NCBI GenBank assembly: GCA_032358255.1
Contig: JAULBX010032146.1
Location: forward strand, 99,277 to 163,276
Direction of reading: 5' to 3'
Source of the DNA: Heterotrichella gracilis
Lineage: Eukaryota; Sar; Xanthophyceae; Tribonematales; Xanthonemataceae
DNA length: 64,000 bases
The translations under genes and the position numbers were made by a program. Of the stretch, positions 14,746 to 34,080 are shown piece after piece; the first letter of the stretch is position 1, and the number at the start of each line of letters is the position of its first letter. The notes under the pieces are model-generated. The model saw only the letters and a program-made list of their open reading frames with translations, was not told where the DNA came from and did no database searches.

Positions 14746-16090
14746 CAAGGGAAATCAAAATGATGGCAAGGAAGCACTGTACGGTTGTACCAGTTGCTTC
14801 CAAGCGGTGGACGTATCTGGGTGAAAGCAGTAAGGCCAGTTCGCACGTTGCCAGCCAGGGTAAAATACGCATCTAGTTATTTCAAGCAAGATATTCCAAT
14901 GTTTAATTGATTTAGTTGATATTTTCTTTTGGGGTTATTTAAGTTTGCATTAAAGTTACAAGTGATATCTTATCACATGCAACCATTGCATGGCTTGCAA
15001 TATATGCATCCCCTGACCACTACCTGCTTACCAATGCTTGTTAATTTATACGCTCACATTTGGTGCTGTATTGTGAAGGTTTTCAACACACCGCCCACCA
15101 CAAAATAGCGGCCTGCCAATAGTCACGTATTGGCTGCCGATTTAGTCCATGTGGCCCCGGTCGCCCTCGCCATGTCCCGTGGTGCGCATTGTATTGGGAA
15201 TTGAAGAAATCGCAATGCTGGCTAAAATTGCCCCCCCTGCATATTGTAGAAGTCAGAAGTCTACTGCACAATTTCGTCGCAAGGACCTAGGGCACATTTT
15301 TTCCCCATACTGCTGTACTGCAAATTTTCTTTTCTGTGGTTCACGTACTGCAACATTGTCAACTGCTCAGTACCTGTCTATGCTTCTCAAGCTGACACTA
15401 GTACAGAATGGGTTTAGGGTTCGGGTTATGCGGTGTGATCGGTGCCGTGGCCCATGCGTACCATGCAAGCCTTGCAAACTTTACATTGGGTAAGGGTAGC
15501 AAGTTGTAGGTTAGGCATGCCTGGTGCAAATGCCGTCTTGTCTTCCCAGGCCTTTCTTGAACTCTAGCAATTGCTGGCAATGTAATACCATTATGGCAAC
15601 ACACCACTGTCAGTCAATGGCTTCGGCACATGTAAAATTATGCAGCTTCGATAAAGTTTGGTTTTAGCTGGTCCTTTTGGATTCAGCTAAGGTACACCAC
15701 CCTGGGAGAGAGTAGCAGAATTCACGATGGGTTTGTGAACCATCCAGCTGTGGATCTCGACGTTGTAATGAACAAGACCCATTGGGTTCTAGTACAGCTT
15801 AACTCGACACATCTGGCCCTGTGGGCTCAGTGAGTCTCAGTGAGTTTAATCGGCTTCTTGAACACTTTGACCGTTTGCGTGTGAGGGGGCTATTGTTCCT
15901 GTCGTCACTTATGTGGTGTCTCCATGTACTTGGTTCTGTTACAAGTAACGCCACGGTGTACCCACGTCATGACTGACTACGGTAGTCACCGGGGCAATGC
16001 ATGCATATGTAAACTATAGGACAAGATGGAGCCATGTTTGTCCAGTGCAGTTGAGGGTTGAAGTTTTACAACTGGCTATAGCTTCTTAAC
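14746..16090. other. Intergenic region
   Basis: About 1.3 kb between the CAP gene and the RECQ gene, both rightward. It contains a short TTTAGGG-like run near 15410-15430 (GGGTTTAGGGTTCGGG). No coding exon was identified. Confidence 0.45.
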
Positions 16091-24236
<8,146 letters not shown>

Positions 24237-25227
24237 GCGCATGCATATTTTTACAGTGGCGCAATTTCATGCTAAGCATACAAGCTGCCGATATAGCAGC
24301 TATTGTGACTCAGTGTCTTGACTATTTATGATGGGTTCTCCATTCGGCCCCCTGATATGAAACCCCTCTACACGCCTTTGTGTGAAAAATATAGGGATTT
24401 TTGAGAATGGTTTTTTCAGCATGAATTTAGATTTGGCTCACAATCATGGTGGAGACTGCAAAAGTAGTAGACTGCAGGTAGTTTTGCAATGCTTGTTACA
24501 TACAGTTTCTGGCCCGTACCGGTATGTACTGAACTATCGATGAACGGGTGCCAAGCGGCCCCGATAGAAATCCCCTTTTTCGCCTTATGCAAAAGTACAC
24601 GAGTTTTTTTATAGGCGGCGGTGAAACGGCGGCATTGCATCCGCCGGACTGCATCCTCCTGTAAAACAAGTTTGCATGTACAAGGTTGCGAAGTGTTGCG
24701 AAGCCAAGTGCGAAGCCGCAATTGCCATAAACAGTCTCCTCCACATGGAACGAACGCTCCAATATGTAACTTTATGCTTGCACAAGCAATTTACATTCGA
24801 GGGACGAAATAGCCTGGAAGCCTCGGTCATTGCTTCCGATGTGAAATACCTGACACTAGTGCTCGGAGGGACGCTGCAAACAGTATATTCGCTAGTACCT
24901 CCGAGGCGGGTTGGCAAAGTTCTTAGGAGGAAGTCCTCCTGCAAGCCACCTAACGGTCTTTATTTCAAGCCTTCAACTAAGATTCGATTTAGGCCGTGGA
25001 ACTGCCCGCCGGCAGCAGCGATAGCGCTACTTCAGCAGCCTGCAGTGCCCGCTGTGTAGGCTCCTGGAGATCTGATGCCACAGTGACTGTGACAGCGGCA
25101 TAATGCACTCAGCAATAATTGAGCAGCTTAGCCAAGACCACAGCCACCGTGGGCCACCAAACCAGTCACCCCAGCCAATTCACAAGCACTGCCTTTGTCA
25201 ATGGGCCAGCATTAGCGCACCTTAAGG
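24237..25227. other. Intergenic region
   Basis: About 990 bp between the RECQ and glycosyltransferase-like genes, both rightward. Open frames exist on both strands around 24416-25059, but none shows a recognisable domain or splice pattern. Confidence 0.45.
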
Positions 25228-28200
25228 ATGCCAGTGCTGCAAATCATGAGGCTGAACATCTGCAGGGCTGTGCTTGTTGCTTGGTTGCATAGCAGCCTGC
25301 AGGGAGTGCATCCTGCAGCAGAACTTGATGATGACTCACAATCCCGGGCAACAGACAGGCACCAATTTGGCTTTGAAAACAGTGATGCGGCCACCCAGGG
25401 CCGGCGCCAGCTAAGCCAGAGTGAAACGTCAGTGACACTACTTGATCAGCCGTTTGAAATAGTGGTGCTGTATGACAGGAAGTGCAATCTTTCCCTACAC
25501 GCATTGCCTGCTTCAATTCAGCAGTTTGAATCCAAACAAGAGGAGTGCTACTGGCATGCTGCGCAAACGAGTGGCTGCAATGGTAGCCATCCAGAGCTGC
25601 TGGACACAGGGTGTAGGGACACAGGCTCAAGTCCTTGCAGCAACCTGGAAAAATCAGCATTATCCGGCCATTACAAGCGGACGTAAGGCTTGATCCCAGG
25701 CTCTGAGTGAAATAAAAATACCCCTTTTCATTACAGCCTTTGTGTGTAGCATGGCATGCTGTTTTCTATTATTTCCATTGAGTGCATTCCCTGGTTGCTG
25801 TGCTGGGGTCCATGCCAACAGGCGTTGCTGCGCACTCTCTTTAACCCTGTAGGGCAAACCCTGTCACTGTGTTTGGTTTTGACCTACATGCTGTGTTTGG
25901 TTTGGGATGAAATGTGGTTGTTAACTTAATGCAGGTACATGATTGCCATCGCAAGGATTGTGCCATATTTGCGCCAACTGGGCTGGCGCAACATCATGAA
26001 ACTGCCTTCGGAGCTGAAGCGCCGGCATGTCAGAAAATCCCTGGAAGCTGCTGATGTAATCATTGCTGAATATTTCGTGTACAACCAGACAATGGTATAT
26101 GCACTTCAGGAGGGCTGGGATCTGTCTGGAAAATCTTGGATAATTGCGGACACAGGAGACTCGTCAACTGTCACCTACCAACCCCCAGATAGGGTATGGT
26201 ATGCAGGCTGGCCATAGCCAGTGTCTTGTTGCATGCCCAACAGCACAAACCCGGGGTCTGTTCAGTTGAATGGCCATTTAACTCAGTTCAGAATTGTATC
26301 ATGTCCTTGGCATCGTGAGAAAAGCTTGCCATTTTACTTCAAAATGGCCACCCTCATGGGATGAATCCATGAAATTTACCACTGGCATTGCTACAGGAAT
26401 GTGGTGGACAGGCAGTCCCCAGCATGGATAAATTTCTGGAGAGCCCAAATGTACTCGCTTTATTGCAACCTCACACACACAAGGTACCGTGAAGCTTGCA
26501 GTGTACGGTCTCTAGCAAGGAACCTACACACGTGTATGAGTAGCCTGCGCCAGCAACACCAGCCACCTCCACTCCCATGCATGGTGTCTGCATGTTGGCC
26601 AATTAATTATTTGCGATACGTGCGTCCCTTGCACATCTACCTACATGACGCTGATTTAAAATTGCGAAGTTGATATGGCTCATCGAAAAAAAAAGCCTTC
26701 CACGTCTGGTGCAGCCCATCCAATTGAATAATGGACCACTGATGGTGCGGAGCAGTGATCCTTGTCAGACTTCATCGGCGCAGTGGAGCGGTGTCCCTAT
26801 TGTGTCTGATTCAGGATACCAGAAAAAGTAAGTGCTGCACAGCGCTGGGGAAGAAGTAAGGCTTGGCTAAGCAAGGCACTCGCATTTTGTCCCCTCCTAC
26901 ATGCATCGTCACAGAGATACACGACAAGCATTTATGTAAGTCAAACATATTGAGAACCATCAAGTACAAATTTGAATAATTTGTTGAATTACTCGAGCAA
27001 TTTATTCTCTGCGCTGCTTGCTTATAGCACTTCCTTTTTTACAACCTTGCAGGATGCGGCAGCCACCTCTTAGTGAAGCAGCACTGAAGAAAATCAAGCC
27101 CAAGCTGAACCACGTTTTCCGGTACCGCAACCCATTGGACTGTGGGGGAGAACCCAGCAAGCTGCATTTTGTGCGTTTCTTCATCGACTCCACATTCACC
27201 ACGCCCCTACTCAAGGACCGCCCAGTAGATATAGCTTTTTATGGCAAGGCATGTGCTGGGCAATGGATGTGCCACATGCGTTTTGAGCAGCATTTACAAC
27301 ACAGCACACCAAATATTAAAATGCATTATCTCAAACACTGCCAAATTGCGTATCTAACATACCGTACGCATGTCTGCATGTGCATGAGCAAACATACATT
27401 TTATAATATGGCACGAGACTGTGCAATCCCTAAAATTTAAAACCTAAAACAATGTGCTTACATGGCGCAACTGTACAGGTGCACACTACTCAAGGCAACA
27501 GTGCTGCATACAATGCGCACCGCCGACAGGCTGTCTCAGCGCTAAGGAGGATGCAAAAAGCACATCCAGAGTACAGCGTTGGCTTGCCCTTGGGGCACCG
27601 GCACTCAGGACCAGAGTGGGCCAAAGAGCTGCAGGATGTCAAGGTGGGTGAAACTCATGTTAGGGGGGACTTAATCCTTTTCATTTGTTAACAAGGGTTT
27701 GATGCCATTAACTTGTTTTTGTGTTTTTGAGTTTGCTTTCTGCTATATGGTCAAAACTGGACTCCCAAGGCACATGTAATGTTCAGGTTTTGTATGTCTC
27801 TGTCTCATCAGAATCCCTTGGAAGTTGTCTACCAATGGTATGCTAAAGGATGTAGCAAGTGCTTAGCCTAAACATGAAGCACGCAGTGCCACACTCTAAA
27901 ACAATAAATTGATATGGGCCCATGATTTATTGCGGGTTTGCAGGTGTTATATAGCCATAATTTTTGTAAAATTCCTTCACAATGATATAGGGTCCTGATG
28001 GCTCATTTGTGGGGTTTGCAGATTTTTGTCTCCCCATATGGACACGGCGAGTGGTCTCACAAGGACTTTGAGGCGCTGATGAGCGGGTGCCTGCTGGCAA
28101 AACCACGCGCCGAGGGCTACCAAATCTACCACGACATCTTCCGTGCAGGGGAGACCGTGATCAGCACTGCAGTGGACTTCTCAGATCTGGAGGCCAAGGT

Positions 28201-28339
28201 GGTGGCTGCCCTCTCCGATGTGGACGCTGCGCAGCGGATGGTGGGGCGGGGTCAGCAGCTGCTGCGGGAGGCTGCTGACATGGACAGATATGCGCAGGAT
28301 GTCAGTGCTTTGCTCCTGGAAGTGCTTCCTGGTGCATGA
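25228..28339 (+). CDS. Membrane-anchored glycosyltransferase-like protein, 530 aa
   Basis: Seven exons, 25228-25682, 25935-26193, 26397-26483, 26715-26827, 27053-27248, 27479-27643 and 28022-28339, give 530 residues ending in TGA. A hydrophobic segment at residues 8-22 (RLNICRAVLVAWLHSSLQG) looks like a signal anchor, followed by a Ser/Gln-rich stem. The C-terminal 100 residues match the nucleotide-sugar end of GT-B-fold transferases: VSPYGHGEWSHKDFEAL, then GCLLAKP, YHDIFRAGETVIS and DFSDLEAKV. From memory this is the SP-G-GE-x4-DFEA-x5-G-LLxKP pattern of algal and viral transferases. The middle part (DIAFYGK then the YNAHRRQAV region) would be the hinge between the two Rossmann halves. It is probably Golgi-located; donor and acceptor are not predictable. 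Intron 5 starts with GC (AAG/GCATGT), the only placement that keeps phase. Confidence 0.72.
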
Positions 28340-29369
28340 CATGCCTTGCATTTGACCCCTTGAACTGATTGGGGTATCAGCAATGCTAGAGCCCACATTC
28401 CAGGGACTGGCTGTGTGGCGATGAAGCCAACTGAAGTAAATGAGATACTTTTGTTTTTGCTTTTTGAGCACGCATGCACAGCACACCACTGTGCTGCCAC
28501 TTGTCCCACCGTGTGTACGATTATTTGTAAGAGCCCTGTGGGTGCTCATGATTATCATTATTCAACGGCAAGGACAGTGCCACAATATTTCAAGTATGGT
28601 GAAGCCAACATATTCCGGGCATTTTATGTTCCAACCTTTTATTTGTATATGGTTGAAGACAGTGGAGTACAGGCAGCCAACCTTGCCAAAAAGCATTTAA
28701 GGTTGAGTAGCATGCCCATTTTTGCATAGACCTTAGGCAAGTGCTGGCTAGGGTAAAATATCACTGACGTATCAAGCATCATTTTCCTTGAAACACGATT
28801 CTGTCACAAATTGTATGAATAGGCACCCACCTATGGACAAGCAAATATTGCTGCCTGCATGCTATCTCACCAGTATATCCTTCCAGTGTATTGACAGCTG
28901 AAATGCTATCACATTGAAGCCACCGCCTAGGTCAGTTATTTCTGTTGATGGTTGAAGCTGGAATGGTACTCCCTTGTTTGGGTTTACTTGTCGAGCTGGC
29001 ACGGACGGATGAACTCTCGTAAGCACAAATTTTAAGACTTTTGAAGCTGCTTGAGGAAACGTAAGACAAAAGACGCACTGGGCTGGTCTCAAGGACTCCT
29101 CTTAAATATGCATGCATACGGGCAATAGGTTATGCATGCATGCGCCACCTGGCACTGCACCGCGTGGCATCCACTGGTTTTGCAGCGTTTGATCGAGATG
29201 TGCGCTTGTGCCTGTTAAACCCCCATCAGGCGTCTTCTTGCAAGGGTGCTATGGGATGGCATCGTCAGCCCACCAACTGTCACCCCTTCGCAGGTTGTGA
29301 TCTATTTGGCAGCCTCCCTCCTGGCTACCGTACACCAGCCAGCTGTGCTAGTGTGGAACCACCCGCACA
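28340..29369. other. Intergenic region
   Basis: About 1.03 kb between two rightward genes. It should hold the 3' UTR of the transferase-like gene and the promoter of the PAP2 gene. Nothing else was recognised. Confidence 0.45.
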
Positions 29370-30480
29370 ATGGCAAAGGGCAAACCAACGAAGCATAGCA
29401 TGCCTGTGCGCCGTGCCAAAGCTGTCACCCACCCACAACCCAGACCCGCCCCCTCCATAGACGACTCCCCACAAATACAGTTTGAACCCAGCCACACCCC
29501 AGTGGCAGCCCTGGTGAACATCTTTGCAGTGTGCGCCGGCTTGTGTGCGCTGGTGTGGTACGATGCCACCAACCCCAACAGCTTGGGCACCCTGCGGCAC
29601 TTGGACCAGGCAGTGTTCAGATTCACACAGCGCCTGCCGGAGCACCTGCCGCGCACAACCAGCGAGTCCCTCAAGGGTTTTGGCAACCTGGTGTCGGGCC
29701 TCACTGCGCAGCTGCTCATCATCCTCTGGGGGGTGTAAGTTGAACGATGTGCCACACTGTTCCAATGCAACCCTACTAGGCTTTGCTTAGGAGCACAAAC
29801 CCTAAAGTAGGGTTTTACCGGCCTGAACCCTGAACCACCCAAAACTTGCTGAGAATGGTAGAGCACCATTGTTGGTGACGCCATCCCGGTGGAATCGCGA
29901 AACATTGGTTACTGGCACAGGTGGGCAACCCTGAAATTCTTCACACTGACATCCTCCCCCTTGACAATGGCGCAGGTCGATAATGAATCTCATGTTTCGC
30001 ACACGGCGCGCCCCCGCCCACAACATCTTCACCATCCTCATCCCCACCATCGTATTTGGCTTGGGCGCACTCCCCATGTCCCCATCTGGAGACACCTTGA
30101 TGATCCAGTACATCGCCAAGCACTTCCACAGGGAGCCTCCCCAGCCTGAAATCCCCGCCCCTGACCAGCCCCTCCCCGGGACAACAACCTCCTTCCCATC
30201 AGGCCATGTCGTCACCACCACCTACTTGTGCGGGGTGCTCCTCTTCGTATTCCTGCCCAGGATGGTGGAAGACATGAACGCGCACGCACAAGTAGCCATC
30301 ACGGGCTTTGTCGGTCGGTGGGGGGTGCCTGTGTGGCTGCTGCTGGGGTGCACCACAGGGGCGGCCAGGGTGCTGACGGGGCTGCACTGGACGTCAGACA
30401 CGCTGGCGGGGGGCTGCGCGGGGGTGGCCCTGCTGCTGGTGGCGCTTGCATGGCTGCTGGCGATTGAGAAGCGGTTGTGA
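29370..30480 (+). CDS. PAP2-superfamily membrane phosphatase, 289 aa
   Basis: Two exons, 29370-29734 and 29976-30480, spliced at a GT/G codon, give 289 residues. A basic, Pro-rich N-terminus precedes about six hydrophobic segments, including ALVNIFAVCAGLCALVW, NIFTILIPTIVFGLGAL, YLCGVLLFVFLP and CAGVALLLVALAWLLAI. The PAP2 core is present: SFPSGH with His199, and R253-x5-H259-x3-D263 (ARVLTGLHWTSDTLAG). These supply the nucleophile and its Asp partner in lipid phosphate and polyprenyl-phosphate phosphatases. The first motif (K-x6-RP) is not clear; a basic RTRRAP sequence sits near its place. Family substrates are phosphatidate, sphingoid phosphates or polyprenyl diphosphates, in ER or plastid membranes; the sequence does not decide which. 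Confidence 0.87.
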
Positions 30481-31793
30481 GGTCTTGACGCTGCTGGTGG
30501 GCGGCGCCGAGTCGGGCATGCACACTTTTTCTGCATGGTTTATATGTGCACACGCACGAGGCCTGTCCCTGCATCTCATGGACAATGAGGCTATTTTCTG
30601 TTTTTGATTTCATTATTTCGTGAGCGCAGCTAATATTTCACTGGAGTCCACAGCGGTGCTGTTGAGTTTTAAACTCAGCTGTCTGTCAACCTCGTTTACT
30701 TGGAAGAAAGTAACAAAGAAACAAAACGCACCCCACACACGATGGCACACCACAACCAGCAGTGTTAAAAAGTGGTTAATGGTTTAAGTGTCCCCAAATT
30801 ATTAGATATTTTGTTGCAAACTTCTCTACACTGTAGACAGATTGTTGACGTGATGACTCATCACAGTGACTCATAATGTGACATTCTATTCAACAATATG
30901 TACAGGACTCGAGAGTTGTGGGACATAACAAGTGGGAAATGCACCTACCAAGTTGCAGGCCGCCTGCAGTGCAGTGCAGCCCGGCGTCATGCCACATTGT
31001 GGCAACGTTGTCAACATGTCACTGGGTCACAAGGACCGATAATAAACCGTTAGCAAATCCAATCGCTCTGGTCCCAGACCACTGGCAGGAGTCTCCTTTT
31101 TCCTCACAAAGAGACAAGTTGTGTCAGACAAGGCAACGCCTCCAGGACCAGCGAGGTGGTACACTGAAGGTGCTAATTAATTACATCCTGCCAGTCTCAG
31201 ACTGGTCTGAGACAACTTGAACAAACAAGCTAGCCTAAATTATGGCTGGTAACACAACTGAGTGTGCGTGCTGCTATTAATTTGCCAGGCCTGTCAGGTA
31301 CCTCACACGCCTGTGCAACAATGATTCACAACGTTCAACAGATAGTAACAATGATTGCAAGCCCAACGCCAGATGCAACAATGCACCCTATGCCACATAC
31401 TCCTTTTCTAAGGGCATGGTGGATGCAAATACATCCAAATGGAGAAGCTGCTGTACCTCCAGGTGCACCTGCACCTTGATTCTCATTTCTGAAATGCCAA
31501 GATGATCATGTCAGGTGCAAACATGCATTCAATACCGACAGCCAGGCCCAACAGACCTGACTGACAATCCCTGGTACTGGTGTATTTTGTGTCCAAGCGC
31601 GGCAGCTGCCCCAATTGCACGCCAAACAATGTGCCTATTGTGGAAAGCCACAGCAACCGATTGACCCCTATAAACTCTGCCGTTGGTAGATTTGTCTTCT
31701 GCTCAAATTTGCCCGCTGCGAATTTCTCAACAATAGGCCTGAATCATGGAGATAGGGCGTCCACGCAAAACAGACCCCTTGCTTGCATTATGT
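30481..31793. other. Intergenic region between convergent genes
   Basis: About 1.3 kb between the PAP2 gene (+) and the CDSP32-like gene (-). It contains overlapping short palindromes at 31192-31212 (GTCTCAGAC, TG, GTCTGAGAC). No exon was seen. Confidence 0.45.
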
Positions 31794-34080
31794 TTAGCGC
31801 CACGCATTCTTACGCACCGCCTTCTTGCGAGGCGTAGAGACACGTGGCGGCGGTGGCGGTGGCGCAATGCCCTCTTTACTCTGCACCTCCAGAATCTTCC
31901 CAATCAGATCTGCTCTGCTGGAGCCGGTGTGTCGCAGGATTTCCTTGCCGTTCCTGAAAAACAGGAAGGCAGGCACCTGCACATTGGACAGACAGAGCGC
32001 CATCAGAATGCAAGAAAAAGACAATAAATCACCCAGCATGCATCACTGACGGCATGCTATCAGGCTGCAAGTGAACAAGCCATGCATGTAATCCATGCCC
32101 ATTTGACATGTGCCACCACGCAGTGCCTTGCAGCATTCATCCTGCTCGATGGCATCCTCGCCTTGATACATGCACATTGCTTGGCGCCGCACATGCAAGG
32201 CTCGCGGATGCAGGCTAATGGCTAGCCTGCTTGTTTTGCTGGCATGCATGTGATCCCCATGTGACAACCGACCTAACTAAAAACTAGGTAGAACCCTCTT
32301 GCCAGTATGGTATGCGCAGGTGGCGCAGCCTCACCTCAGGCACTCCCAGCTCCTGCATGAGGTGCCAGGTGTCCTCATTCTCGTCCCCCATCAGGCGCGC
32401 AAAGCTGGCGTAGCCCTGGAAGCTGCGCGCCAGAGCCAGCACCGCGGGGTAGATGTGCACGCAGGGCGTGGCGGTCTCAATGGACACATCCACCACTGAC
32501 AGCATGTTCTCGGGCTGCTTGTTGATAAATGCATCCAGCTGGTCCTTGTTGTGGATGTCTGTCACAAAGCTGCTGGGCTTGGCGTCGCCTTCTGCTGCAC
32601 CCCCGTAATACAGCACACCTGGAAACCCATGTGAGGTGTCGTGACTGCCTGTGCGCAGCACTAGCAGTGGACCCCTTCTTTGCTGTCACTACAAATACAT
32701 GAGATTGACATGATACTGATTTTTACTTCTTTTAAATATTACTCTCCCACCAAAGTGAGACGGGATACAGTAAGTCCATGCTCAGCATCGCAAGAATTAC
32801 AAGATTTTACAAGATTTTAATTTGACAGTCACATCCAGCCTTCCTTGTCACTGAAATTGCGGATACACCCCCCTGCCCCCCCATCCACCCACACCACCAC
32901 ACATGCATACCTTCTCCGATGTCTGTCTCCATGTCCATGAAGCCCTTGTGCTCCCACAGCTTCTTGCCGTTCTTCCAGAACTGCACAGTGGGCAGCACCT
33001 CTATACCCAGCCTGTCGCACAGGCTGCTTGACTCCTCAGCATCCGCCTGCACCAGCCAGCCACGGTTGGAAAGGCATTAACACGATATTTTTGCTTGGAG
33101 ACCCACGCCACAAAGGGCACGGGCTGGGTTGCTGCAATGAAAGCAAGGTGGAGTGTGGCATGGCAGAAGGGAAGTGGCTGCGTACCACCAAGGAGACGAA
33201 CATCACGTCCGGCGAGTTCCTTGCAGTGCGCTGGAACACGTGCTTGATGTCCTTGCACTTTTGCAGCTGCTGCTGCTGGTCCTGGCGCCAGTGCAGCTCA
33301 GCCTGCTCCACCCCCGCCTCGCACACCGAGTCGGACTGGACTTCCACCACCACCAGCTTGTCAACACCCTGTGGCAGAGGGGCGCGAGCTTTCAAGAACG
33401 CAGCGTGAGCACTCTGTGCAATTTCTTCAATACCGGCCGACGCCGAATCCCCAGTCCCTGGCACCATCCCCGCCGTGTACGATGCACGCGTGGTTATGCA
33501 GCGGACAAACCGCAAAACATAAAATGAACCTCACACTCAGGACCACTACAAGTCTACCAGATTAATGGCCATCCGCGTTCCAGTGTGAGGCCAAGCGAAG
33601 GCAGATGCCATGCCCCACACAGTGATTGTAGGCATACAGCTGTCCCCGAGGGCTTTGCTAGCACAAGCGTTAGGGGGCATAGTGGGGTTGGGCAGGGTCT
33701 GCTGACCTTCTCCAGGGCCCTGTCAAAGTCTGCCTCGTTGTAGACGTACGTCACCCTGTCCTCCACTTCCTGGGACTCCCTCAGGCGACGCTGGTAGGCC
33801 TCTTCAGGGGTCTCATTCTGCCTGTACGATGGGCTCCAGCTAGGCTGACTGTCAGGTCCAGCTGCGCATTCACAGGTTGTTGAAAAAGTGGGTATGGTCC
33901 CAAGTGGGAGTTTACGAAGGTTAAAGCCACCACCTGCCTCTGCGGCTTACCATAGGTTCGCAGGCAAGGCGCCCGCCTCCTCGCGGGGATGTGATGTGAT
34001 GTGTGTGCCAAGAAAGGTCGACCGCTGGTGGCTGATGGCACGTTACACAGCCTATGCATCGAGTGCATGGTTTGCAACAT
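31794..34080 (-). CDS. CDSP32: CDSP32-like plastid double-thioredoxin-fold protein, 355 aa
   Basis: Six exons on the minus strand, 34080-33951, 33861-33707, 33368-33189, 33046-32911, 32618-32335 and 31976-31794 (TAA), join in frame to 355 residues. Residues 1-43 form a His/Arg/Ser-rich transit peptide (start MLQTMHSMHRL). A charged linker leads to thioredoxin fold 1 (DKLVVVEVQSDS, GIEVLPTVQFWKNGKKLW), which lacks a CxxC, and fold 2 (LYYGG, MGDENEDTWHLMQELGV, VPAFLFFRNGKEI). The order and linker motifs match plant CDSP32, a stromal thioredoxin that donates electrons to peroxiredoxins and methionine sulfoxide reductases under drought and oxidative stress. In fold 2 the plant CGPC site reads A250-T-P-C253, so only the second Cys remains. 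The C-terminal proline run and basic tail (PPPPPPR, KKAVRKNAWR) extend past the plant end. Confidence 0.88.

Noticed and set aside
29325-29905. Two overlapping minus-strand ORFs over the first PAP2 exon
   Set aside because: Antisense to a PAP2 exon whose splice phase and motifs are convincing.
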